Both the position numbers and the translations under genes were made by a program. Below the pieces are notes generated by a model. The model did no database searches, was not told the DNA's origin, and saw only the letters and a program-made list of their open reading frames with translations. From assembly GCA_020638695.1 (NCBI GenBank), contig JACKIB010000001.1:434001-498000 (forward strand): a stretch of DNA of 64,000 bases, given 5' to 3'. The DNA is from Planctomycetota bacterium. GTDB lineage: Bacteria; Planctomycetota; UBA1135; UBA2386. Positions 17,620-26,900 of the stretch are shown here, one piece after another (position 1 is the stretch's first letter; the number at the start of each line of letters is the position of its first letter).

Positions 17620-18044
17620 GTGCCCAGGACGGGGGTTGCTCGCCGGGATGTCGGCCAGGTACTCGCCCCCGGGGGCGCGGCTTCCGAACCAGCTGGGTCA
17701 CCGTGCGTAGTCGCGGGACGAACCGCAGCCGGAAACCGCGGCGCTCGCAACTCTACTTGTTCCAACGATCGTTCAGCGGTGGAACGCGTACGGGCTCACC
17801 TCCCGCGGTTGCCGCTGCGGCCCGGCCGACACGAACCATCTGAACGACTGTGGCCGCGCCCTGCACGGTGACCCTCCGCCAGCGGCTGCTCGGATCAGAG
17901 AGAGAATTCCCGCTTCCCGGTGCATCGGGCCTGCCCGCTCCGCCGAAAGCCAAGGCGTCGCGTCGGACCTGGCGCGAAGCCCGAGAGAACTCGAACCGAG
18001 CATGACAGCGACGTCCCGCAGCCGCCGAGTGATCGCTTCACCCA

Positions 18045-18087
18045 GCGCACCTCCCGAATCGCCCTTCCGTGGCGCAGACTCGTAGCC
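18045..18087 (+). repeat. Intergenic repeat R2, copy 1
   Basis: The sequence CGCACCTCCCGAATCGCCC and then CCGTGGCGCAGACTC matches 35401-35437 with about six differences over 37 bp. It ends only a few bases before the likely GTG start of the SRPBCC gene. Confidence 0.55.
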
Positions 18088-18092
18088 GCCCC

Positions 18093-18572
18093 GTGGACGG
18101 AACGCCCCACATCTCACGGACCGCGACCGGCTATCGCCTGCGGGCCACCCTCGATCTCCCGCGCCCGCTCGACGAGGTGTTCGCGTTCTTCGCGGACGCC
18201 CACAACTTGGAGCGGCTGACCCCGTCATTCTTGCGCTTCACCGTCCGCACGCCGGCACCGATCGAAATGCGCTGCGGCACCCTCATCGACTACGGACTGC
18301 GACTGCGCGGACTGCCGTTCCGCTGGCGCTCCGAGATCGCGGTGTGGGAACCACCGCTGCGCTTCGCGGATCGACAGGTGCGCGGCCCATACCGCCACTG
18401 GTTCCACGAACACCGCTTCTCCGCCATCGACCCCGGAACGCGGTGCGAAGACACGGTCGACTACCGCGTGCCCGGAGGCGCGTTGGTGCACCGTCTGCTG
18501 GTCCGACGCGACGTCGAGCGGATCTTCCGCTACCGCGCCGAGGTTCTCCGCGCGCTGTTCGACAGTGCGTAG
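18093..18572 (+). CDS. SRPBCC (START-like) family protein
   Basis: The 159-residue single-domain protein has the pattern of SRPBCC/polyketide-cyclase-like folds: first strand 'YRLRATLDLPRPLDEVFAFF', then 'ADAHNLERLTPSFLRFTVRT', 'GTLIDYGLRLRGLPFRWRSE', 'FADRQVRGPYRHWFHEHRFS' and the last helix 'VERIFRYRAEVLRALF'. This sub-type is often annotated as a ligand-binding SRPBCC protein related to CDP-paratose-epimerase-associated domains. It probably binds a hydrophobic ligand in the cytoplasm. GTG 18093 is favoured because the upstream in-frame GTG (18069) lies inside the R2 repeat. It has no operon partner. Confidence 0.8.
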   Translation: MDGTPHISRTATGYRLRATLDLPRPLDEVFAFFADAHNLERLTPSFLRFTVRTPAPIEMRCGTLIDYGLRLRGLPFRWRSEIAVWEPPLRFADRQVRGPYRHWFHEHRFSAIDPGTRCEDTVDYRVPGGALVHRLLVRRDVERIFRYRAEVLRALFDSA

Positions 18573-18967
18573 CCTCAACCGTCCATGAGCGAGATCGCGA
18601 GCTCGTGTCTCGACGAAGCCAGCTGCTACGCGAATCGCTCGGGGTAGCTCGATTGCGAACCGCCCGGGCGGCGCGGCGCCCGCGACCGACGGTTCCCGGC
18701 GCGGACCGCTCGGGAGCATGCTGGGAATCGACCGGCCACTGTGGTAGGCGGCTCGAGTCGCAGATCACCGCCATCGGTCGCGCGGCTTCGCGGCGGCACG
18801 GCGCCGGCGCCGTGGACAACTCCTGGAGAACCGGCCCCGATGCGGTGCACAACTCCGCCTTCTTCGGTGGACAAGTCGGTTTTGCCGGTTTCGGCGGCGA
18901 ATCGACCGCCGCCGGGTTGCGCGCAGCGATCTATGCTCGCGCGCTTCCACCGGCACTAGGAGGTCCC
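18573..18967. other. Gene-free interval upstream of the dynamin-like gene
   Basis: There is no supported coding frame in these 395 bp. A TATGCT -10-like box at 18932-18937 could start the dynamin-like transcript, giving a leader of about 25 nt with a strong AGGAGGT ribosome-binding site. No repeat or RNA gene is recognised. Confidence 0.5.
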
Positions 18968-21133
18968 ATGCACACGCTGCTCAGCAGGTTCTGCGAAGAG
19001 TTCGTCCAGATCGTCCGACCGCTGCAGGCTCCGCTGGAGCGGGCGGCCGATGGCTACGCCAAGTCGCGCAACGCGGAGCGCGACCTGGAGGCCCTCAAGC
19101 AGCTGGTCGACTTGCGCCAGCAGGTCGGACTCCTGGCTGACAAGGTGGCCGAGCAACAGGCCTACGTGCTGATCTTCGGCCCGCTGAAGAGCGGCAAGTC
19201 GACCCTGATGAACGCGATCGCCGGCAGCTACGTGTCGGAGGTCAGCGCCCTGCCGGCCTACCCGTGCATGGTGTTCGTATCGCACGCGACGCAACGCGAG
19301 TTCGTGCTCAGCCGCTACGACGGCAGCGAGGAGCGGTTCGATCGGCCCGAGGCGCTGCAACGCCACGTCGACCAGGCCCACCGCGAACTGGCCGGGAAGC
19401 TGCGCCAGGCCGAAGCGGCAGGGTCCGACTTCGACCCGCGCACCGACTTCCCACGGGCGATCCACAAGGTCCGCGTCAAGGTGCCGACCGAGGGCCTGGG
19501 GCACTCGAGTGCGGTGATGGTCGACACCCCCGGGCTGTACAGCCGGATGAAGTTCGGCTACGGCCGGATGACCCGCGACTTCCGCAACGCTGCCGCCTGC
19601 GCGGTGTTCGTGGTGCGCAGCGACAACCTGTTCCTCGAGCAGGTGTTCGCCGAGTTCACCGACCTGCTGGAGCTGTTCAGCCGCATCTTCCTGGTGGTCA
19701 ACATCGACTCGCGTCGCGTCGACCTCGACCCGAACGGCAACCTGGTGCCGAGCCTCGAGCAGCGCGACCCGCAGCGCATCGTCGAGGCGTTCGAGCTGCT
19801 GGCGATGAGCGAGCCGCTGAAGCGGGCAGCCGAGGACGGCCGACTGCGCATCTACCCGATCGACCTGTTGGAGGCCGGCCGCCAGCGACTGCACGGCGCC
19901 ACCAAGGCCGAGGAACAGCCGCGCGACTCCGGGTTCCAGGCGTTCTTCTCGGACCTGACCAGCTACCTCGACAGCACCGACCACCTGGTCGCATTCCTCG
20001 GCGACAGCCTGCGCCGCGCCTCGACCCTGGTCGGCGAGATCTCCGATCTGTGCGACAGCGCCCCGGTGCGCGGGTTGCACGAACGCCTGGGCAAACTGCA
20101 GGTCGAGGCCGCCGAGGCCAAGACCGGGCTGCAGGCGATCGCCGAGCTGCAGGCGTTCCCGTTCGATGCCGAGCTGGCGCGGCTGCGCGAGACGCTCGAA
20201 GAATCCTGCCAGCAGATCGCCGTCGACATGGGCGACCGCACCGAGCGCGAAGTCGAGCAGGCGATCCGCGGTTGGTTCCGCACCGGCGACAGCCTGCAGA
20301 CGCTGGCCAAGGGCGAACTGGTCCCCCTGTTCAACCAGTACCAGGAGCTGCTGATCGAAGCGCTCAGCCGCGAGCTCAGCGATCGGCTGGTGCGCGGCGG
20401 AGTGGGTGTCGAGGTACCGGCAGCGGTCGAGGCGGCGCTGCAGCGGGTCGGCATCGACCTACCGGCGATCGGCCGCGAGGCGCACCGACAAACCGACCGG
20501 CGTGCGCTGGTTCGCGTTCCGCCGACGCCGCTGCGCGCAGAGCATTTCAACGTGCGCCGTTCGGTGTGGGACGGCTTGGCGCTGCGTGGTCAGCCGGCGC
20601 TCCGGCAGCGGCTGTTCGGCCCGCTCGACAACCCGGTGCAGCCGGTCAGCACCGACCGCAAGCGCACGCGGCTCGGCGAAGCCGGGCGGGTCGACGCGCA
20701 GGCACAGCTCACGCAGTACCGCCGCGGCTTCTTCGCCGACACGGTCAGCCGCGTGGTGAAGGACTTCACCCAGGGCTACTGCGACCTGGTGGTGCGGTCG
20801 CTCACCGCGCAGATTCGCGACAAGGCGACCGACCTGCGCAACCGCTCGGAGCGCGCCTCGACCGAGATCGCCCGCAGCCAACAATTGCTCGAGCCGCTGG
20901 TTCAGCTCGGCTCCCAGGTCAAGCAGACCAAGGCGGCCGTCGACGGGCTCACGCAACACTACGGCGCGGTCGACCTGTTCCTGCTGACCCAACCGGTGCG
21001 GAGCGAGCCACCGCTACCCACCAAGCCGCGCCCGCGCACCGGCACGCCGAACGGCACCGGCAACGGAACTCCCGAGGTGATCGAGCGACCGGGCATCAAC
21101 GCGACGCATCAGGGCGCTGGCAAGCGGCCGTAG
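18968..21133 (+). CDS. Bacterial dynamin-like GTPase
   Basis: The 721-residue protein carries a dynamin-type GTPase domain with P-loop 'GPLKSGKSTLMNAI' near 71, a G3 motif 'VDTPGLYS' near 185 and a 'LVVNIDS' G4-like segment near 235. It is followed by long helical regions (about 330-650) as in stalk and paddle parts of bacterial dynamins. The tail is proline-rich (PTKPRPRTGTPNGTGNGTP). Such proteins act at membranes in fission, fusion or membrane-damage protection. No transmembrane helix is evident, so membrane contact would be through helical tips. The ATG at 18968 has a near-perfect AGGAGGT ribosome-binding site 6 bp upstream, which decides the start against much longer open frames. Its 3' end overlaps the convergent malQ gene by 25 bp. 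Confidence 0.88.
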   Translation: MHTLLSRFCEEFVQIVRPLQAPLERAADGYAKSRNAERDLEALKQLVDLRQQVGLLADKVAEQQAYVLIFGPLKSGKSTLMNAIAGSYVSEVSALPAYPCMVFVSHATQREFVLSRYDGSEERFDRPEALQRHVDQAHRELAGKLRQAEAAGSDFDPRTDFPRAIHKVRVKVPTEGLGHSSAVMVDTPGLYSRMKFGYGRMTRDFRNAAACAVFVVRSDNLFLEQVFAEFTDLLELFSRIFLVVNIDSRRVDLDPNGNLVPSLEQRDPQRIVEAFELLAMSEPLKRAAEDGRLRIYPIDLLEAGRQRLHGATKAEEQPRDSGFQAFFSDLTSYLDSTDHLVAFLGDSLRRASTLVGEISDLCDSAPVRGLHERLGKLQVEAAEAKTGLQAIAELQAFPFDAELARLRETLEESCQQIAVDMGDRTEREVEQAIRGWFRTGDSLQTLAKGELVPLFNQYQELLIEALSRELSDRLVRGGVGVEVPAAVEAALQRVGIDLPAIGREAHRQTDRRALVRVPPTPLRAEHFNVRRSVWDGLALRGQPALRQRLFGPLDNPVQPVSTDRKRTRLGEAGRVDAQAQLTQYRRGFFADTVSRVVKDFTQGYCDLVVRSLTAQIRDKATDLRNRSERASTEIARSQQLLEPLVQLGSQVKQTKAAVDGLTQHYGAVDLFLLTQPVRSEPPLPTKPRPRTGTPNGTGNGTPEVIERPGINATHQGAGKRP

Positions 21134-22566
21134 TCCGCTGCGAGTCCGGCGAGCGCCCGAGCGCGGCGCCGGGTGAACGCACCCGGCGCAGCCCGCCAGC
21201 TCCAATTCGTCGGACTCACCGTGCCGGGCAGGTTCATGCGCGCGCGCCCGGACAGGCCGAGCAGGTCCTGCAACGGCACCACCGCATGGCGAGCCACGGA
21301 GCCGTACGCCATACGCACCAGCGCCCCAGGCACCCGCGCGCGCCGCATCCGACCGAGGTAGCGCCGCACCCGTTCCTTGCGCGCCGCGTCCGACGACGTC
21401 CACCAACCGAGCACGGTGTCGTTGTCGTGGGTGCCCGTGTAGACCACGCACTGCTGCGGATGGTGGAAGGGCAGGTGGATGTTGGCGCCGCCGCTCTCGT
21501 CGAACGCGAACTGCAGGACCCGCATGCCGGGCAGGCCGAGCTGGTCGCGCAGCGCTTCGACCGCGGGGGTGATCTCGCCGAGGTCCTCCGCCCAGATCTC
21601 GGGCGCGCCACCCGCGCTCCGGATCGCGTCGAACAGCTCGCGGCCAGGCCCCGGTATCCATGCCCCGGACGCCGCCGTCGGCGCGTCCCCGGGCACGTTC
21701 CAGAACGACTCGAAGCCGCGGAAGTGATCGATCCGCACCACGTCGACCTGCTCGGCGGTCTTCGCCATGCGCTGCAGCCACCAGCGGTAGCCGTCCGCCG
21801 CGTGCGCCGCCCACGCGTAGACCGGCACCCCCCACCGCTGCCCCGTCTCGCTGAACGCATCGGGCGGCACACCACCGACCCCCTGCAGCGCCAAGGTCGC
21901 CGGGTCGACCGCGAACAACTCCGGATGCGCCCAAACGTCGGCGCTGTGCTGCGACACGTAGAACGCCATGTCGCCGGCGATCCGCACGCCGCGGTCTCGC
22001 GCGTAACGGCGCAGCGCCTGCCACTGCCGATCGAACAACAGCTGAGCTGTCTGGTGGAAGCGCACCTCGTCGGCGAGCTCGGCGGCGGCGCGCCGCAGCG
22101 CCTCCGGGTCGCGACGCCGCAGATCCTCCGGCCACCCCATCACCGCACCGTGCCGGTCGGCCAGCGCACGGAACAACGCGTAGTCGTCGAGCCAGTCGCG
22201 CTGGCGACCGGTGAACTCGTCGAACGCGCGCCGCTCCGCTTGGTCGCGGTGCAGCTCCTCCACCATCCCCCGCAGTCGCGGTTCCTTGGCGCGCCAAGCA
22301 GCGGCGAAGTCGACCCGCGCGGGCCCGCGCGCGGACTCTCCCGGCACGGCGATCAGCAGCGGATTGCCGGCGACGCTCGACACGCCCGAATACGGCGACC
22401 CATCGCCGGCCGCCGGCACCAGCGGGAGCACCTGCCACACCGACTGGCCGGCCGCCGCCAGCCAGTCGACGAAGCGATATGCCGAAGCACCCAGGTCACC
22501 GACCGGACCACCCGGCAACGAGGTGACGTGGAGCAACACACCGGCGCAGCGCGGGGAAGGGTTCAT
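21109..22566 (-). CDS. malQ: 4-alpha-glucanotransferase
   Basis: The 485-residue protein matches GH77 amylomaltase. It has 'RCAGVLLHVTSLPGGPVGDL' at the N-terminus, catalytic nucleophile Asp in 'VVRIDHFRGF' near 275, acid/base Glu in 'WAEDLGEI' near 324 and the transition-state Asp in 'GTHDNDT' near 379. It transfers alpha-1,4-glucan segments between maltodextrins in the cytoplasm. It is divergently arranged with a glgX-type debranching gene (56 bp apart), so the two should be co-regulated for glycogen breakdown. ATG 22566 has an AGGAG ribosome-binding site. Its 3' end overlaps that of the dynamin-like gene. Confidence 0.95.
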   Translation of the reverse strand: MNPSPRCAGVLLHVTSLPGGPVGDLGASAYRFVDWLAAAGQSVWQVLPLVPAAGDGSPYSGVSSVAGNPLLIAVPGESARGPARVDFAAAWRAKEPRLRGMVEELHRDQAERRAFDEFTGRQRDWLDDYALFRALADRHGAVMGWPEDLRRRDPEALRRAAAELADEVRFHQTAQLLFDRQWQALRRYARDRGVRIAGDMAFYVSQHSADVWAHPELFAVDPATLALQGVGGVPPDAFSETGQRWGVPVYAWAAHAADGYRWWLQRMAKTAEQVDVVRIDHFRGFESFWNVPGDAPTAASGAWIPGPGRELFDAIRSAGGAPEIWAEDLGEITPAVEALRDQLGLPGMRVLQFAFDESGGANIHLPFHHPQQCVVYTGTHDNDTVLGWWTSSDAARKERVRRYLGRMRRARVPGALVRMAYGSVARHAVVPLQDLLGLSGRARMNLPGTVSPTNWSWRAAPGAFTRRRARALAGLAADYGRLPAP

Positions 22567-22595
22567 CAAGCTCCTGTCTGGTCGGGGTGGTGGAC

Positions 22596-22617
22596 GGTAG
22601 GGTGCGGCGATCCTACC
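22596..22617. promoter_or_regulatory. Inverted repeat in the malQ-glgX divergent promoter region
   Basis: GGTAGG (22596-22601) and CCTACC (22612-22617) form a 6-bp dyad with a 10-bp spacer in the middle of the 56-bp divergent region. TAGGGT on the plus strand and TAGGAT on the minus strand within it resemble back-to-back -10 boxes, so it may be a shared operator/promoter. Confidence 0.4.
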
Positions 22618-22622
22618 GACCG

Positions 22623-24642
<2,020 letters not shown>

Positions 24643-24665
<23 letters not shown>

Positions 24666-25494
24666 CCTTCTCGAGGAAACGCCGTTCCGCTCCGGTGAGC
24701 GAGCTCATGCCCTGCTTGTGCACCTTGTCGAGGATCTGATCGAGCGTCTCCTGGTCGCGCTGCGCCGACTTGTGGGCCCCCTCGGCACGGCGGCGACGCC
24801 ACCACGCGAGCGGCCCGCGGCCGGAGAAGCTCACTCCGGCCCTGGCCATGCGGAAGGCGAGGAAACCCCACAGCGAGCCACCGAGATGCGCGCTGTGCGC
24901 CACGTTGGATCCGAGGCCGGCGACGAACGTCTCGATGTAGAACGAGTACAGGCCGATGAAAACCAGCAGCCCGACGAAGTACCGCACCTCCACGCTGATG
25001 AAGATGAAGTGCAGCACGCGGCGTGGATAGACGAACGCCGCGAACACCATGATGCCGTACACCGCGCCGCTCGCACCGATCAGCAGTGCTTGGCTGAACA
25101 GCATGTGGATCAGGCCGCCGATCACGCCCGCGGTGAGGTACAGCTTGATGATCCCGGTTCGGCCGAGCCACAGGTAGCTGGACGCGAAACCCTCACCCCG
25201 TCCGCCTTCGATCATCGTGCCGAAGAAGTACAGGAACAGCATGTTCCCGAGGATGTGGCCGATCGCCAGGTCGTGGACGAACTGATAGCTGATCAATCGC
25301 AACAGCCCGAGGCCGTAGCCGCTCCACAACCCGTCCCAACTCAGCCCGACCACCGGCACCGCACCGCCGCGCAGCAGCAGGTTGTTGACCACGAAGCCGA
25401 CCAGGTTGACGATCAGCAGGATCTTCACGCCCGGGGTGAGACCGGGGAGCGCGCTCCGGAAGTGGCCGCCGCCTTGGTAGGAGTCGTAGCTCAT
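24643..25494 (-). CDS. Rhomboid-family intramembrane serine protease
   Basis: The 283-residue membrane protein has six hydrophobic segments and the rhomboid catalytic signature: 'HILGNMLFLYFFG' (oxyanion His/Asn), Ser in 'IGASGAVYGIMVF' near 140, and the catalytic His in 'AHSAHLGGSLWG' near 205. It should cleave membrane-embedded substrates. A basic cytoplasmic tail, 'WWRRRRAEGAHKSAQRDQET', ends with a helical segment that recurs in planctomycete rhomboids (inference). No glpG-specific N-terminal domain is seen. A TAGGAT -10-like box lies 13 bp before the ATG at 25494. Confidence 0.9.
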
Positions 25495-25801
25495 GGAGGA
25501 CTCGGGGATCCTATCATCGGCTGCCCTGCCGCCCAGACAATCACCGCGCAGTCGAGTCCGACAACACCGACCTGCGACGCTCGCAGAATTGGCACTGGTC
25601 GGCCCTCCGAGCATCCAGCGGTGGCGCCGCAGGGTCGAGCCAACCTCGCGCGGCGGAAAATGGAGCCACGGGTGATGGTCACCGTGCAGTCTCGATCTAT
25701 CTTGTTCGACGGCCCGGCTCGCTGCTTCACACCCCCGAGAGCCTCGCCGAATCCACCAGTTCGCCTGCGTGGCACAGATCTCCTAGACCCCTCCGAATCC
25801 C
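25495..25801. other. Gene-free interval between rhomboid and folD
   Basis: These 307 bp lie between divergent genes and hold no supported ORF. The right end contains an R2 repeat copy (25740-25786), 15 bp before the folD GTG. The left end carries the rhomboid promoter region. Confidence 0.55.
25740..25786 (+). repeat. Intergenic repeat R2, copy 2 (internally deleted form)
   Basis: The first part, AGCCTCGCCGAATCCACCAG, matches 35341-35360. The second part, GTGGCACAGATCTCCTAG, matches the end of the R2 copies at 18069-18085 and 35423-35439. The middle segment present in the 35-kb copy is missing here. Confidence 0.5.
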
Positions 25802-26644
25802 GTGACTGCCGAGATCCTCGATGGCCGCGCGCTGGCCGATCGCCTGCTCGCGAGGCTCCACACCGTCCGCGAGCAGCTGGGACACAGACCGGTGCGTCTG
25901 GTGTCCCTGGAAGTCGGCAAGAGTGCCGCGGCGGAGATCTACATGCGCAACCAGCGGCGTGCCGCGGAGCACGCAGGTATCGATTTCGAGGCCCTCCACC
26001 TGCCGCAGGATGCGACGCAGGACGAAGTGGTCCAGCGAATCCACGCGCTGAACGACGACCCGTCGGTGTCGGGAATCCTCGTGCAACGCCCGCTGCCGGA
26101 CGCGTTCGACCCGCGGGCGGTGCAGATGGCCGTGCGGCGGCAGAAGGACGTCGAGGGGATGAACCCCGCCAACATGGGGTCGATCCTGTACCGCGAGCCG
26201 CGCCTGCCGCCGTGTACCGCCGCGGCGGCGCTCGAGCTGATCCGCGCCACCGGTACCGACCTGCGCGGCGCCGAGACCGTCGTGGTCGGCCACAGTGAGA
26301 TCGTCGGCAAGCCGATCGCCATCCTGTTGCTGCACCACCTCGCCACGGTGACCGTGTGCCACGTCGGCACCAAGGACCTGTCGGCCCACACCCGCCGCGC
26401 GGACATCCTGGTGGTGGCGGTCGGCAAGGCCGGGCTGGTGCACACCGGGATGATCAAACCCGGAGCGATCGTGATCGACATCGGCATCAACTACGTCGAC
26501 GGCAAGCTGTGTGGCGACGTCGACTTCGCCGCCGCCTCCGAGGTCGCGGGTTTCGTGACCCCGGTGCCCGGCGGGGTCGGCCCGGTCACCGTGGCGATGC
26601 TGATGCGCAACACGCTCCGCGCCGCCGGTGCGGAGGACGTGTAG
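25802..26644 (+). CDS. folD: FolD-like methylenetetrahydrofolate dehydrogenase with altered cyclohydrolase site
   Basis: The 280-residue protein aligns over its full length with FolD: 'ILVQRPLPD', 'RQKDVEGMNPANMG', 'PPCTAAAAL', the Rossmann motif 'VVGHSEIVGKPIAILLL', 'ADILVVAVGKAGLV', 'GAIVIDIGINYVDG' and 'GFVTPVPGGVGPVTVAMLM'. FolD interconverts methylene-, methenyl- and 10-formyl-THF using NADP. The Tyr of the active site is present (Tyr47 in 'EIYMRNQRR'). However, the invariant catalytic Lys four residues later (Lys54 in E. coli, Lys56 in the human enzyme) is Gln51 here. This predicts loss of cyclohydrolase activity with possible retention of dehydrogenase activity. GTG start at 25802; alone on its strand. 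Confidence 0.85.
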   Translation: MTAEILDGRALADRLLARLHTVREQLGHRPVRLVSLEVGKSAAAEIYMRNQRRAAEHAGIDFEALHLPQDATQDEVVQRIHALNDDPSVSGILVQRPLPDAFDPRAVQMAVRRQKDVEGMNPANMGSILYREPRLPPCTAAAALELIRATGTDLRGAETVVVGHSEIVGKPIAILLLHHLATVTVCHVGTKDLSAHTRRADILVVAVGKAGLVHTGMIKPGAIVIDIGINYVDGKLCGDVDFAAASEVAGFVTPVPGGVGPVTVAMLMRNTLRAAGAEDV

Positions 26645-26795
26645 AGCCGGCGTCCTCCCACTCGGGCGCCGCCGCGCGGGCCCAGCGCCCAGGGTGGACA
26701 TGGTTCGCGAAGGTGAGGTCCGAGACCGACACTCAGGCATCTCGGGACACTCGCCGTGAAGGCCCCTGAGGCCTCAGCTCCTCGGCCAACGGTGG

Positions 26796-26836
26796 AGCTT
26801 CGCGCACCTACAGGATCCGCCGCCCCTGCAACTCAG
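26796..26836 (-). repeat. Dispersed intergenic repeat R1, copy 3 (diverged)
   Basis: AGCTTCGCGCACCTACAGG and then ATCCGCCGCCCCTGCAACTCAG follow the same order as copy 2 (6924-6975) with several substitutions. The copy lies about 65 bp downstream of the ccsA stop on the minus strand. Confidence 0.45.
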
Positions 26837-26862
26837 ACGTCGCTTCGACGCAGCCGGTCCGC

Positions 26863-26886
26863 GGAGAACCCACGCACGGGTTCCCC
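26863..26886 (-). terminator. Possible transcription terminator of the ccsA operon
   Basis: GGAGAACCC and GGGTTCCCC form an 8-of-9-bp stem with a 6-nt loop, 14 bp downstream of the ccsA stop codon. There is no strong U-run, so it could equally be a Rho-dependent or mRNA-stabilising structure. Confidence 0.4.
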
Positions 26887-26900
26887 AGCCCCGTCAATCG

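Larger units (their letters stand above)
17415..18092. other. Long interval with a possible small or decayed minus-strand frame and an R2 repeat
   Basis: This 678-bp interval has no convincing gene. On the minus strand a frame open from about 17697 to the stop at 17449 has protein-like composition (for example 'GGEYLADIPAS' and 'RDDIWLFPCTDRAPAGE') but no good start; it is listed separately. The right end holds an R2 repeat (18045-18087) just before the SRPBCC start. No RNA gene is recognised in the remainder. Confidence 0.5.
26645..26900. other. Convergent interval folD/ccsA with R1 repeat and terminator-like hairpin
   Basis: No ORF is supported. The interval holds an R1 repeat (26796-26836) and, closer to ccsA, an inverted repeat (26863-26886), both positioned downstream of the minus-strand ccsA stop. 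Confidence 0.55.
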
